From Dacryopinax spathularia (Eukaryota > Basidiomycota > Dacrymycetes > Dacrymycetales > Dacrymycetaceae), in contig JBBPFI010000011.1 of NCBI GenBank assembly GCA_037974965.1, positions 868,001-932,000 of the forward strand: DNA of 64,000 bases. The letters are read 5' to 3'. Shown piece by piece: positions 1 to 10,420 of the stretch (its first letter is position 1; every line of letters begins with the position of its first letter). Below the pieces are notes generated by a model, which was given only the letters and a program-made list of their open reading frames with translations, was not told where the DNA came from and made no database searches. Both the position numbers and the translations under genes were made by a program.

Positions 1-1257
1 CATTCGGGCCACTCCTCGCTAGCAGCGTCGTCCGGCACATTTGTGGCGAGATCGAGGAGGGTGTCTTGGGCGCGCTCATAGCGCTGAAGTAAGGGCTGCA
101 GTTCGTCCTCCCATTCATCAAGCTGCTGGTGCATCTCGGTGTTGTGAGACTGCTTGTAGCGTTCATTCTGAGATCAGGCGTCAGTGGCAGTAAAAGCGCG
201 TAGGAAGGAAACGCACCAGAGCGGCTTCATCCTGCTCCGCCAGCGTTGCATCGTCCTGGTATACGGAATCGGCATCACGCCCTGTCCGCGAAGATCGTCG
301 ATCCTCATCACGTTCATGTTCTTCCTCTTCCCCGTCGGGCAGTGAGTGATCCTCCCCCGTCCCTCGAAGCTGCAAGCTATCATCCGCGTCGCTCTTCCCC
401 AACTCGAAGTCGGATGCCAGAGACTGCGATTCGGCCGCATCCAACTCCATCAACTCATCTGAAAGACCATGTGAAGAATCCGAGCTCTCAGAAGTCGAAG
501 CCAAGTCGTCCTGATCCTCGTCGGACGATGGCTCCCAGATCGACCTGCTTGCCTCGGTTGAGCGTGCAGATACAGAGGAGTTGTGCTCGCTGCTTCCATC
601 CGTGTAGACATCGAGCTCGTCATGCTCTTCGTCTTCCTCCTCTTCTTCCATACCATCCTCCATCTGGGAGTCTGAGTCGGACGAAGGGGTGCTGGGGGAT
701 AGGCAGGTTATGGGGGGAGGCGGAAGGGCGATAGCATCTCCGTCCAGAAGAGAATGGGACTGGCTGGTCCGTACGTTGACACCATGAGCTTGACCGAGCA
801 CGTCGTCGCCCTGTGCCATGTACTCGTCCCCATGTCCATCCCCTCCTTCTTGCCCATCTAACCACGCTTTCACTTCAGCCCGCCTCTTCTCCTCCTCCTC
901 CTTCTGCAGCCGCTCTAACCGTACCTTAGCCGATCTCTCCGCCAAGCGCTCGCGAACGACCTTGCGTACGTAGGGCGGTGGTAGGACGATATTGTCGAGG
1001 TCGATATCTGAGTGCCACCAGGTCGTCGATGAACCCACAGGAGAAGGAGATCGTTGTACGGGAGCCGTGGGTCTCGAGTCGGTCTTCAGCTCTTGGTAGA
1101 ATGGGAAACGAGCAGGGCCGAATTGAGATACAGGCGGCAGCGAGGCGGATGTGGGTGGTCGAGTTGAAGCAGGTGTATGCGCTTTGTTTGAGGTGGGAGT
1201 TGGGCTGACGTGTGGTCTCGACCGACCAGAGGTATGCTTGGGGCTAGGAGTGGCCAT
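1..1257 (-). CDS. Acidic, coiled-coil-containing hypothetical protein, partial at left edge
   Basis: Not recognised as a known family. Exon 1 runs from the ATG at 1257 to 217. A GTGCGT donor at 216 and a CTCAG acceptor ending at 168 give a 49-nt intron, and exon 2 (167 to beyond position 1) continues in phase 0 with a helical, Gln/Glu-rich stretch beginning NERYKQSHNTEMHQQ. The N-terminus is Ser/Pro/Thr-rich. Around residues 93-135 lies a basic/acidic helix (RKVVRERLAERSAK followed by LQKEEEEKRRAE). A long acidic region rich in Glu, Asp and Ser follows. The overall look is a nuclear, largely disordered scaffold or chromatin-associated protein, but no domain was identified. The C-terminus lies outside the window. 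A short in-frame ORF directly upstream (1270-1464) may belong to the same gene. Confidence 0.6.
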
Positions 1258-1269
1258 CGTCTGTGCTCG

Positions 1270-1464
1270 TCAAGTGGTCACTTTCTTTGCTTCTCGAACC
1301 CCCGAAGGGCCAGATGTATGCGGGGCCAACGAGTCGTGAGCCTTCTTCGCGTGGTGAGGTATGTCCGGTTCGGGTTGTAGTCCTAAGAGCCTCTGCTTCT
1401 GAGACTTTCCATACGTTCTCATAGGCTTCTTCTGCGGTTTGGACTTGACCGGTTTGATTGCCAT
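1270..1464 (-). CDS. Short basic ORF just upstream of the edge gene (possible first exon)
   Basis: A 64-residue reading frame starts at 1464 (MAIKPVKSKPQKKPMRTYGK) and is strongly basic. It is in the same frame as the next gene, separated from its ATG by one stop codon about 12 nt before that ATG. The 21-nt segment between the last codons and the downstream ATG has GT and AG ends but is too short for a normal intron, so a more upstream donor would be needed. It may be an upstream exon, an upstream ORF or chance. The organised basic sequence favours real coding, with low certainty. Confidence 0.3.
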   Translation of the reverse strand: MAIKPVKSKPQKKPMRTYGKSQKQRLLGLQPEPDIPHHAKKAHDSLAPHTSGPSGVREAKKVTT

Positions 1465-1622
1465 GGGAGAGAGTAGTATATAGAGTGACTAAACGTGGGT
1501 AGGCGGGTTGTGTAGGAAGAGGTAAGTTGAGGAGGTGGTGGTACAACAGCAAGAGGGGCAAGAGTGGATAAGCGCCGGTCCCTTGCCTGCTCACTTGGTT
1601 CGACGCGCGCCTGACTCTTCAG

Positions 1623-2338
1623 GCAGTACGATTTCAACACACAATCGTGCTGACAGCTTGTCTTACTAACTGGGCTGCTCTCGGATACACTGAAAGGCCG
1701 GTTGAAGTCCTTGTTAGAGTACACAGGACCATTTGCACTATCCGTCCACAGCCTCCCGACCAATCTGGTCAGCGAGAAGCCTTTCTAATCCCAGCCGAGT
1801 CGACAGTCCTGCTAACAACTAGATCAGATACCTACCTCTCGACTTCTTCAGTGCGCTTCCACACGGTCGGAATTTGGTTGGGAAAGACTCTGGAGAAGGC
1901 AACGAGAGCCTGGAGATACACCTTGAGGGTACATCGTGCAACGAGACAGTACGATTTCAACACACCATCGGTGCGGCCTGCTTGTACCTGTCCTTGTACA
2001 TGCCCTGATCTGCCTGCAGGTACTAGGAACCCATGTTCCGCCCAAAGCGCAGAGGAGAGCGACAGTGCAGGGCATGGAGAGGCTGTCGGCGATGACGAGG
2101 TAGCTTGATAGTGCGTTTTCCATGCAGGCAGTACGATTTCAACACACCATCCGCGCTGTCTGGTCCCTCCTGTCCTTGATCATGGTCTAACCTGCCTGCA
2201 GGATAGTCGACGACCGCGATCCACTGTTCTGGTAGTGAAGATCGTTGTTGGCGAGGAGTTTTCGGAGCACATTGGCCATAGCTCGCAGCTCATACCTGAA
2301 GATGTCTGGCTCCAGCAGGCAGTACGATTTCAACACAC
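1623..2338 (+). repeat. Four dispersed copies of an intron-like repeat
   Basis: The 20-nt core GCAGTACGATTTCAACACAC (first base A in the second copy) begins at about 1623, 1946, 2128 and 2319. From the GT inside the core, copies 2 and 3 run exactly 71 nt to a CCTGCAG acceptor (1949-2019 and 2131-2201). They are alignable along their length, and CTGAT or CTAAC branch-like motifs lie 10-15 nt before the AG. Copy 1 (1626-1696) is also 71 nt to an AG and contains TTACTAAC. The fourth copy lacks a matching acceptor. This looks like multiplication of one short intron. No convincing protein is encoded by the segments between them. Confidence 0.6.
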
Positions 2339-2479
2339 AAATCGCACTCGCTACTTGACGTCGACCACCGCGCCTCTCGCTACATCTGAATTTTATAATT
2401 GAATTTAATCATATTGGCCATTTATCTTGCTCCAAGTATTGTTATTTGCACTCGGCCAGCATTGTAAAAATATGTTTTT

Positions 2480-2502
2480 CCCCGGGGGGGGGGGACCCCC
2501 CC
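2480..2502. repeat. G-run/C-run palindrome
   Basis: Four C, then eleven G, one A and seven C form a near-perfect inverted repeat inside an otherwise gene-free stretch. It could fold as a hairpin, or a G-rich structure could form on one strand. The run length may also be affected by sequencing error. Confidence 0.6.
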
Positions 2503-2758
2503 TCCTGCACCCCGAATCGAACTTGCGTCATTCTGCTGTCCCTGCCCGATCTGCAACAAGCGCCCGGTCCCTACCTTACTTCATGGCTTACGCAATATCG
2601 TCCAGCTTATACAATAGCCGGCTGCCGGACGGACCTTTAAGGAAGCAGCGGTATTAAAATGAATTTTAGGATATTTACAGAGCTGCTGGTTCATCCGCGC
2701 GGGTCTGAGGTAGGGACCCCGGGTGAAAAGGGAGCTGTCCACTCTTCACTTCCATACT

Positions 2759-2790
2759 TCCGAGCAGTGCCACTCGGAGATACGGCTCGA
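2759..2790. other. Conserved palindromic element downstream of coiled-coil gene
   Basis: The core CAGTGCCACTCGGAGATACG sits between TCCGAG and GGCTCGA. The arms TCCGAG and CTCGGA can pair. Almost the same sequence lies at 8634-8665, with weaker matches at 11644-11675 and 14683-14715. Three copies lie about 280-330 bp beyond the stop codons of minus-strand coiled-coil genes. Role unknown: it may be a 3'-end signal, an RNA structure or the edge of a duplicated unit. Confidence 0.5.
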
Positions 2791-3068
2791 ACTGCGGAGG
2801 ACCCGTGCTGCTTCTTCTCTTCTTGCTTCCGCGGTACTTCTCTACGACTTCCACTGACATTGACTGCCGGAGCGGGATATGGGTAACGGGAATGGATTAG
2901 AGCGATTAGAAGACCGACAAGAGTTAGAGAACAGGTAGCAACGAGACAAGAAACTAGACATCATACAGCCAACCGGCGTCCTGCGCGGAGGAAACGGGAA
3001 ACCCCATTCCTCAGGAAAATCGTGATGAAGGAAGGAGAGTTCGCGTCCAGGTTCAGCACGAGGCTCAA

Positions 3069-4706
3069 CTACGCCGACCCCTCGATCTCATCCAACAACC
3101 CCCTCAACCCCCCCTCAACCTCCAACCTCGCCCTCAAACACTCCACCAGCAACAAATTCATCCCCCTCCCCCTCTCGCACCTCTCTCTCAACAGCTCGCA
3201 CCTCCTCTCAAGCGCCTCATACGTCATCCGCTCGCCCTCATACCCCTTCTGGAGGAAACGGATATGATCCCCTGAACGATACGCCGATACGCTCTTCCGC
3301 AGGGTCTGGACAGAGGCGCGCAGCGCGGTGGATTCGGCGAGGAGGAACTCGGTTTCAGCCGCAAGCGGGTTGGTCGAGTTGAGGTAGTTAAACCAGCGGG
3401 AAGTGCATTGCGAGATTTTACGCTCCAGGGCAAGCTGTTTGCGGATGATGGATTCGATCATGCTTCTGAGTCGATCGTCGGACTCCGGCTGGGCTTCCAC
3501 CGTGTTCTGGGGGACGATCTGCTCGCCGCTCTCGGAGGAGGAGCAGGAAGAGGAAGAGGTCGACAGGTTCAGAAAACTGTTGATCCGCTGAGCTGGGTAT
3601 CTGGGGACGGGAGCGACGATGTTCGGCGATTCTTCCTGCTCCTCTGCAGGAACGGGGGCAGGAACGGGAGGCGGAACCGGAGGTGGGGGAAGACGACGCC
3701 TGTGAGTCTGACCCAGCGCGATGCCGATTGGCCGTTCTTCTGGCAGGCTGTTGAAGACTTGAGTCAACACTGGCGTTCCAGCTTGCAGACCTTGAGTCCA
3801 GTACCCCGGTGAGCTCTGAGCTGTAGTGTCGTTCATGAACCGACCTTGGATACCCGTAGGAGTAGGAGCGAGCGTGGCCACTCCTCGTGAGTCTTCCTCC
3901 GAGGGAGGGTAGACTTGCAGCAGGACCGGCGACCCGGTTTGCCTAGCTGAAGCGTCATAGCCTGAGGAAGTAGAGGAGGTCGTGTCGCTCAGATAGCCGC
4001 CCTGGATCCCCAGCTCGCCCAGGTCGTCATCATGTCCCTCAGGCTCCAGGTCGCTCGGAGTGAGGTAGAGCTTGATAATAGGTGAGAGCGGATCGGTGGG
4101 AGACAATCGCCCGGACCCGGTCTGGGTATCGCAGGTATCTTGCGCATTCTCCGGATGCTCAGGGGGAAGTAGAAAGGTTATGGGAAAGAGAGGATCCGCT
4201 TCCTCGGGAGAGGAAGGTTGAGGCGCGGGTGAGGCGAGGGAGGGGGGGTGATAGTCGAATAACGCGATCCCCTCTGGACGATCTGGAGACGGCATGGGTG
4301 GGGAGTCATGACGCGTATAGGGCGAAGTGGCACAGTACTGCAGGCGTTCCATAAGCGCCTGAGTGAAGGAATCCGTGGTGTGAGGGAGGGTGTCTTCCTG
4401 CTGGCTCAGCCCGGGGACAGTGTCGGTAATGAGAGTAAGGTCGTCATCTTGGATAGCCTGCTGAGCGGTCCCAGACATAGTAGTGTTGGCTTCTTGAGCG
4501 AAGCAGGCGGCATCGCAGTACACGGTGTGAACGTGGATGGGGTGGATATAGCTACCCGCCGAGGCTTGGCTGGACTGGCTGGACCGGGCGGATGAAGGGT
4601 AGAGGACGACATCCTCCCCCTCCTCCTCCGCACGAGTGGCTTCGCCCCGCATAGCCAGGTAGTCCTCGGCAAGCGAGTCGAGACTCCTTGGTATACTCGG
4701 CAGCAT
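3069..4706 (-). CDS. Ser/Pro-rich protein with C-terminal coiled coil, family member 1 (545 aa)
   Basis: Function not recognised. The ATG at 4706 was chosen because MLPSIPRSLDSLAEDYLAMR is matched by MLPSIPTSIESLAAGYLAMR at the start of the gene at 8975-10420; longer in-frame ORF sequence upstream is probably leader. Residues 1 to about 405 are low-complexity, Ser/Pro/Thr-rich and acidic. Residues about 410-545 are helical: a Trp/Tyr-containing segment (SRWFNYLN) then heptad-like Leu/Arg/Glu stretches. The fold pattern (disordered acidic N-terminus plus dimerisation helix) resembles transcription-factor-like proteins, but no basic DNA-binding region is visible. It is paralogous to the genes at 8975 and probably 12002. 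The reading frame is uninterrupted. Confidence 0.75.
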   Translation of the reverse strand: MLPSIPRSLDSLAEDYLAMRGEATRAEEEGEDVVLYPSSARSSQSSQASAGSYIHPIHVHTVYCDAACFAQEANTTMSGTAQQAIQDDDLTLITDTVPGLSQQEDTLPHTTDSFTQALMERLQYCATSPYTRHDSPPMPSPDRPEGIALFDYHPPSLASPAPQPSSPEEADPLFPITFLLPPEHPENAQDTCDTQTGSGRLSPTDPLSPIIKLYLTPSDLEPEGHDDDLGELGIQGGYLSDTTSSTSSGYDASARQTGSPVLLQVYPPSEEDSRGVATLAPTPTGIQGRFMNDTTAQSSPGYWTQGLQAGTPVLTQVFNSLPEERPIGIALGQTHRRRLPPPPVPPPVPAPVPAEEQEESPNIVAPVPRYPAQRINSFLNLSTSSSSCSSSESGEQIVPQNTVEAQPESDDRLRSMIESIIRKQLALERKISQCTSRWFNYLNSTNPLAAETEFLLAESTALRASVQTLRKSVSAYRSGDHIRFLQKGYEGERMTYEALERRCELLRERCERGRGMNLLLVECLRARLEVEGGLRGLLDEIEGSA

Positions 4707-5130
4707 TGGGGTTGTTGGTATCGCAGTAGGTGTGGGGTAGTCGGGGAGAAGATGGTTGAACGAGTGGGAAGAGCGATGAGTCTGCAGGAAGGGGGGAGAG
4801 GGGGTCTTATCTACTCTTTCGGAGGGAGGGGGAGAGGCAGGGGAAGGGCGTACGTACCCCCCCACATCTTCTGGAAAGACGAGGCCAGGCGGGATCTAAG
4901 AAGACCGAGATGAGTAGCTTGCGCCTGCCGTGGAGGGGGGACACGTACTCATAATTGTGCTTCGCATGGGGTGACGGAGTTAGCAAGTCTCGGAGTGAGG
5001 CCGGGGACGGTGGGGAGGGTTGATCGGGCCCGTGGGTTGGCAACGTGTTGGTTCGGAGTTGGGTACGAATGAGGGATGGCCCCTGTCTGAGGTTGAAAGT
5101 TGTGATGGCCGGAAGGAAGGGGGCGGAGCA
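4707..5130 (-). other. 5' leader of family member 1, paralogous to 10421-10830, with candidate leader introns
   Basis: Nucleotide similarity to the region upstream of the second family member persists for several hundred bases, so both copies arose by duplication of gene plus leader. Donor-like GTACGTACGCC (near 4855 and again near 10550) and GTACGTGTCC motifs occur at equivalent positions in both copies. Acceptor-like CTTAG and CTGCAG occur nearer the ATG. This suggests spliced 5' UTRs rather than extra coding sequence. Confidence 0.45.
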
Positions 5131-6580
5131 GGTTAGAGAAAGGGCAGGATACACAGCCGGAGAGAATCAGCGGAGATTAGAAGGCCCAGACTGTCGCAGG
5201 GTAGCCTGCAAAACCGAGATATGTCGAAAGCGGTCCGGGACCAATGAAGGTGCTGAAAGACGGGTAGGCACAGGAGCAGGAGTGAGAAAGAAGTGCAGCA
5301 AACGCCATTGAAGCAGGTGAGACGTTGAGCCAGGAAGGCAGCCAACAGCAATGAAGCTCAACTCTGGCTTCTCGCAAGTATGACCTTCCAGCAGCTCCCA
5401 AGAACCCGGAATACTATTACCGTATATGCCCGCGAAGGGTTGTACAAGGAGCAAGAGCAGAAACGGTAACCGTCGACGAGGAAGCCTTGCCGTGTGCCCT
5501 CGACTTAATCCTGCCAGGGTGATGGGCGAGTGTGTTCCATATAACAGACCAAAGAGAATCCGCACGCGTAGAATCGTGTAAGGCCACTTCAACGACGAAG
5601 TGCACCTCCCCAATACGAACAATACAGGGACTGTCGTTGACTACGTCCGCTAGCCCCGCCTGAGGCCAATTAACGCTCCAAAAGCTGAGCGAGGACGACG
5701 AAGCGACAGTATACGACCATTGGCAACAAACAGTATGAAGTACTGTAGAAGCCTTATCGGCGTAGACTGTGAGACTCGAATCCGATACAGAAAGGCCATG
5801 GCGAAGAAGCGCGGCCGCGAATATGTGATCTTCAAGAGCCGTGGCAAATCAATGGACGTCAGGACAGCGCACAAGTTTGGCAGTCCAGCTGCAGTTGTGA
5901 CCGGTCTACTTCAGAGACAGAGCATCGTCCCATATGATATCGACAGGACAAGTTAGATATGAGAGAAGCTCAAGAGGAGCAGACAGCGGAGGAGCGGCAA
6001 AGCGCGTACTGTCGCGTACAGGCTGAAGCTTCGGTGCCGCTTTTGACGAGTTACAGCACAGCCCCTCGGCCATGCGGCTCGGCCGTTCGGATGAACCCCG
6101 ATGCATCAGCAGGAGGACTTCTGCTACTACTGATCGCCGAAGTATCAGCTTCAAAGGCCACGTTCCCCCTACCTGACCAGAGAATAGGAAAATTACGTTG
6201 AACCTCACGAATCGCATGCTGGCTCGCAAAGCTGTTAGCGCCCATGGATCAAAGCCGGGAGGATAATGGGAACGGCGTCGTCCTCCATGATGCTGTGGCC
6301 GCAAAACACGGTACAGCAAGTGAAACTCGTAGTTGTTGGAATTAGCGAGTCATACTAACAACATACGTGTAGGAAGGGGAGAAAGCGAGCAGAAACGGAA
6401 AGAATCGGCGACCCCGTTCGGGCTGTTGCGCGAGATACCGAGGAGACCATAGCTTCACATTCCCGTGAAAGCACGGAGCTCAAAGGTACCACCCCACAGA
6501 TATCCGGAAGATCCTCCTTCTCTTCCGCCTGCGCGGAACCCCTACTCCGAGTAGCTGCGAATACCCAGGACAGGGTTCGA
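5131..6580. other. Gene-free stretch
   Basis: Only short overlapping ORFs in several frames, none with a recognisable domain or a plausible intron chain. Nothing here can be supported as a gene. It may contain the decayed 3' part of the family member at 6581-7243, whose frame ends before a coiled coil. Confidence 0.5.
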
Positions 6581-7243
6581 CTATATCGAGAGCAAGTCCT
6601 CTGCAAGCTCAAGGGCCATCCAGTTGAGCCTAGCAAAATCGTCCGAAAGGTCGTGCATCACGCCAGACGGCAAAGGGGAAGACAGCTGCGGAGCTTCCTC
6701 GAGTCTGTGAGGAATCGAAGAATTGTGTTGCTGCACCGCTCCGACCGAATGGCTGTCCTGCAAGGGGACGCTTGAGCTGCCGAAGGAAGGAGAAGCGATT
6801 GGTAGGACCGGAACATGACCATCATGGCTGAACCAAGCGTTTCTCTCTTCGGTGTTGGTGGTTGCGGAGTCGAAGGCGGAGGGAAGATCCACCATGGTCG
6901 AGTCGCAGTTCTTGCAGTTAAGGAGGCTACTCGTAAGTCCTCCACTCCGATCGTCATTATGTAAAGTTGCAGCCGTATCCAGGTCGCTGGGTCGAAGTGG
7001 ACCATCATGAGTAACCGAATCGTTGCAAGGGAAGCCCGCTCCATGCTCGCCGACGGGCATAAATCCTCCCAGAGGCTGCAGATACCCTTGAGCATGCCGT
7101 GGGGGCCCGTGAGCAGGGTGCGCAAAGAGCACCTCCCCGGAGGCCGAGTGGATAGAAGAGTAGAGGTTGCCGTCGCCGTCCATAAGGCAAAGGGGATCCG
7201 CGTAGAGGACGAGGCGGTGGTCCGCAGAGGGTTGGTTTGCCAT
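6581..7243 (-). CDS. Ser/Pro-rich hypothetical protein, short family-like member (220 aa)
   Basis: Not recognised. The ATG at 7243 (MANQPSADHRLVLYADP) lies about 110 bp downstream of a good TATA box (TATATAAGA, minus strand, 7351-7359). The protein is disordered, rich in Ser, Pro, His and Asp, and ends with a helical segment (FARLNWMALELAEDLL). That segment resembles the aromatic helix that precedes the long coiled coil in neighbouring family members. Those proteins have 130-150 more residues after this point, so this one may be C-terminally truncated or continue through an intron I could not place. Confidence 0.5.
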   Translation of the reverse strand: MANQPSADHRLVLYADPLCLMDGDGNLYSSIHSASGEVLFAHPAHGPPRHAQGYLQPLGGFMPVGEHGAGFPCNDSVTHDGPLRPSDLDTAATLHNDDRSGGLTSSLLNCKNCDSTMVDLPSAFDSATTNTEERNAWFSHDGHVPVLPIASPSFGSSSVPLQDSHSVGAVQQHNSSIPHRLEEAPQLSSPLPSGVMHDLSDDFARLNWMALELAEDLLSI

Positions 7244-7350
7244 CAATGCAAGGAAGATCGAGATAGGCTCGTTATGACAGAGGTCGTCGAGAGGAGAACT
7301 TCGATTAGGAAGACAAGCCGTGGTTGGCAAGCGAAAGCGAAGTCGGGGGA

Positions 7351-7359
7351 TCTTATATA
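7351..7359 (-). promoter_or_regulatory. TATA box of the gene at 6581-7243
   Basis: TATATAAGA on the minus strand, about 110 bp before the ATG. The same motif precedes the genes at 12002-13303 and 18935-20418. Confidence 0.5.
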
Positions 7360-8633
7360 CCTTCTGGGAAGCCAAGGCAGCCTACGTAAGCCTGCCATTT
7401 CGCGCAGGCAAAGAGCAGCCGGGTTCTTCGAAAACAGGCGGACTGCTGGCTTGCCGCACGTTGAGGTGACACGTAATGACTGCTGACGTCGCGAATTTTC
7501 GCCGGAGATAGGATCACTCGGATGAGATAGGCGAATTCAGGAATGTGAGAGAGCTGAGTACATCGCAGGGCTGGGAAGGCGGTGTTTGAAGCATGCCGAT
7601 CGATAATTCCGCTCGGACGGCAGGCAGCCCCTGTCCGTACCATACAGCAGCATTCAGACTCCGAACGCATTGACAGTCCATGACTCCATGAGGGTCTGAA
7701 TAGCCGCACGGAAGAGTTACTGATCGAACCAGGCTACCGACTCCATTTGAGAGGTAAGAGTTAGGTGGCGACGAACTTGTAGAGATGAGTCTCTCGCACA
7801 ACGTCATCGACGTGGTAGGAGGTCCCATAATGGAGTCTCGAGACGGTATCGTACTACGAAGCATCGACGGTTTCAGACAATGAAGGCGACCGGAAAGAGT
7901 GCAACTCACCATGAGCTGTAGCTTATAGCGCGAGGCAGCCTCGGCTTGTGAACACTCACATGTCTAGGGCCTATGCGTTATAACTTCTAGATGGCGGATT
8001 AGATCAGAAGAGGACGAGGGAAGTCGGCCAATCCGATTTGTGATTGATTGGCGGATGAAACGCATACACCCCAAGATGGATCTTACAATCTGACCCATAT
8101 ATAGGGTGCAGAAGGCATAATCATTTGTAGGGTGCGGCCGAGCGGTAAGAATAAGGGGTGGGAAGGACGCCCTTCATTCGCCGTGCATGCCGTCACACAA
8201 AAAGACGCGAAACCATGTCCCGCTATCTCCGCATGGTAAGCCATCCATTTGCAAAGAGGAAATGCAGATAACGAGCTCAGAGACCGCTGCATAGTCGCTC
8301 CAGAGACGGGCAGTCAGCAATCGGTGAGACGAGCCGATGTGTGGTGCTGAGCGAGAGCGGTTCGATGACCAGAGGGAGATGATTAGGAGTGACGGTGGGG
8401 ACACGAAGGAAGTCGAGAAGAAACGTTTCGAAACTGCCACCCAGTAGCTGAGATCCAGCACTAGCCAAGGAAGGAAACAAAACCAAGTTCAGCCGCAAGA
8501 GTCATTTCGGTCAAAGCAGTCCGAATTGGAAGGCGTTCATATCCGCAAAGCTGGTCGTCCGTGGTAGTGCAGGCTTGGCCGGTCCTAGTGCACTGCGCGC
8601 CTGACGACGCGGACGTCCCTCACTTTGTTAGCC
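7360..8633. other. Gene-free stretch
   Basis: No ORF here carries a recognisable domain or credible composition. Nothing else supported apart from the palindromic element at its right end. Confidence 0.45.
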
Positions 8634-8665
8634 TCCGAGCAGTGCCACTCGGAGACACGGCTCGG
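8634..8665. other. Conserved palindromic element, second copy
   Basis: Differs from the copy at 2759-2790 at only about two positions (core CAGTGCCACTCGGAGACACG). It lies about 310 bp past the stop of the gene at 8975-10420, close to the spacing seen for the first copy. Confidence 0.5.
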
Positions 8666-8974
8666 AATCATCGTCCTCGATCTCCTTTTGATCAGAATAC
8701 TTCAACCAGCTATGTTCGTAGCTCCCAACGGGTTGCTCTTTGTATAGGAGAAACAATAACGCGACTGTTCCATCCAGGTCGGATAAGGAACGTGCTTCGG
8801 TTGTTTCGGCATGCAAGGTAAACGCGCTGATCATTAGGATGCCTATCAACAACTGGAGTGGGAGCTAGAAAGAGCCAACGGGAAAGAAGCAAATATCAAC
8901 AAATGGCAAATATGTGGGCTGTGACTAAGCAAAAACTGGTGTAGGTGAAGGCCGTCGTCCGCCACTTCGTCTCC

Positions 8975-10420
8975 CTAGTATAGGCCTTCTTCCTCCGCTT
9001 CAAGCACGAATGTCCTGACGCTGCGAGCCAAGTCACTCAGAGCCCGCAGCGACTCCAACAGCTCGATATTCGTAGCACGGTACTGGTAATTAGAGGAGCG
9101 AAGAAGCTCACGATCCGTGCTGATCAGTTGGAGCTGCTGCTCAAGCTCGACGATTCGGTTTCGGAGCCGGTCCTCATCGGAACGACCTTCGTTGTTTCCA
9201 ACCAACGACAGAAGTGTATCCATGTCGCGATTCCGTTGCAGGAGAACGTCATGCTCTGCATTCAGGGCACGGTTTTCCGCTAGCAGGTGGGCATACGTCT
9301 GCTGCAGGCGTTGCAGCTCGATTTCAAGAATTGGATCGCCCATCCTCTCTTGCCGCTCCCCATAGTACCGCTCGAAGGCGTTCAAGTGCTGAACCATGTC
9401 GGCAAATGATTGACTGAATATGGTGCCGCTTTGTAGGTCTTGGGTTGCTTCTCTTACGGCCACGTTATTGTCAACGCTAGGAAGCATAGGCAGGTTGATT
9501 CGGTCCGAGAATTGGTCCGACTGGTCTTGTTCAGCACCGGAAGGCAGGTCGTCTGCTTGAGTGTGCCAAGAGAGACCGTCCATCCTATTGAGAGCCTCCA
9601 GTTCTGCTTCCTCGGCAATACGATAGAGTCGATTTGACGCTGGAATGCTCGAAAGGTGAGTCTGCAGGTGATAGCCGCGATCCGGCCGCGGGCTGAACAT
9701 GCCAGCAGGACTCTCAGGAGTTACGTAGCCGCCCCGGATGTGCCGTTCGTTACACTGAATCCAGTTGGGAAGTGGGGAGGGAGAATAAAGGTCCAGCAGT
9801 GGTGAGAGGGATTGGGCAGTTGGGAACTGCAATGCAGAGGTAACCTCTTCATAAGGTGGCGGAGGGCTGCTGGGAGTTTGGATGCCCGAGGAGTGGGGAA
9901 GGGGTGAGTGTGTCTCTTCTTCTCCTCTCGACTGATTCTGCGTGTCCGGAGGAAGGGAAGCAAGGTCTTGGCTGTAGGACGCAGGGCTGTCGTCGATATA
10001 TGTGGATGGTGAGGAGGGGGGAGAAGGATTCTCTGGCCTGGCAATCGGTGTCCAACGACAGCAGTTCAAGAGGCCGTACGTGAGTTCTTGGGTGAAGGAG
10101 TTATTGGTGACCAGGCTGCCTGTATCTGAAGATGCTTCATCGCGCCAATTGTTCGTGACCAGGGTGGACGCATCATCCGAGAATCGTTCTTCAGACGGGT
10201 TGACGCTTCTCGTCTCCGGGATCTCGACGTCAAAGGTGCGTCCATGATACACCGAGGGTATGTCGGGCTCGCGGATATCGGGACGCTCAGAATAGGGAGT
10301 GGGGTGGGGATTAGGATATAAGACAAGGTCGTCTTCAGCCTGAGGCGATTGAGATTCACCGCGCATGGCAAGGTATCCCGCAGCGAGGGATTCGATGGAG
10401 GTTGGTATACTTGGGAGCAT
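8975..10420 (-). CDS. Ser/Pro-rich protein with C-terminal coiled coil, family member 2 (481 aa)
   Basis: Paralogue of the gene at 3069-4706: the first 20 residues match closely, followed by the same FxLYPN/S-type acidic stretch and a Ser/Pro-rich body. The ATG at 10420 was chosen from that alignment. Residues about 340-481 form a long coiled coil with many Leu/Gln/Glu heptads (for example LQRLQQTYAHLLAENRAL and VELEQQLQLISTDRELL). It is preceded by an aromatic helix (FERYYGERQ) at the place where the paralogue has SRWFNYLN. No DNA-binding motif seen. The coiled coil implies homo- or heterodimerisation, possibly among the family members in this window. Frame intact. Confidence 0.75.
   Translation of the reverse strand: MLPSIPTSIESLAAGYLAMRGESQSPQAEDDLVLYPNPHPTPYSERPDIREPDIPSVYHGRTFDVEIPETRSVNPSEERFSDDASTLVTNNWRDEASSDTGSLVTNNSFTQELTYGLLNCCRWTPIARPENPSPPSSPSTYIDDSPASYSQDLASLPPDTQNQSRGEEETHSPLPHSSGIQTPSSPPPPYEEVTSALQFPTAQSLSPLLDLYSPSPLPNWIQCNERHIRGGYVTPESPAGMFSPRPDRGYHLQTHLSSIPASNRLYRIAEEAELEALNRMDGLSWHTQADDLPSGAEQDQSDQFSDRINLPMLPSVDNNVAVREATQDLQSGTIFSQSFADMVQHLNAFERYYGERQERMGDPILEIELQRLQQTYAHLLAENRALNAEHDVLLQRNRDMDTLLSLVGNNEGRSDEDRLRNRIVELEQQLQLISTDRELLRSSNYQYRATNIELLESLRALSDLARSVRTFVLEAEEEGLY

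Noticed and set aside
1623-2338. CRISPR-like array from the four 20-nt repeats
   Set aside because: Spacing is irregular (323, 182, 191 bp), only four copies exist, no cas genes are present, and the genome is eukaryotic with splice-site context.
2500-2545. tRNA gene or tRNA-derived SINE suggested by GTTCGATTC on the minus strand
   Set aside because: The B-box-like motif is present, but the T-stem does not pair and no acceptor stem or A-box could be found.
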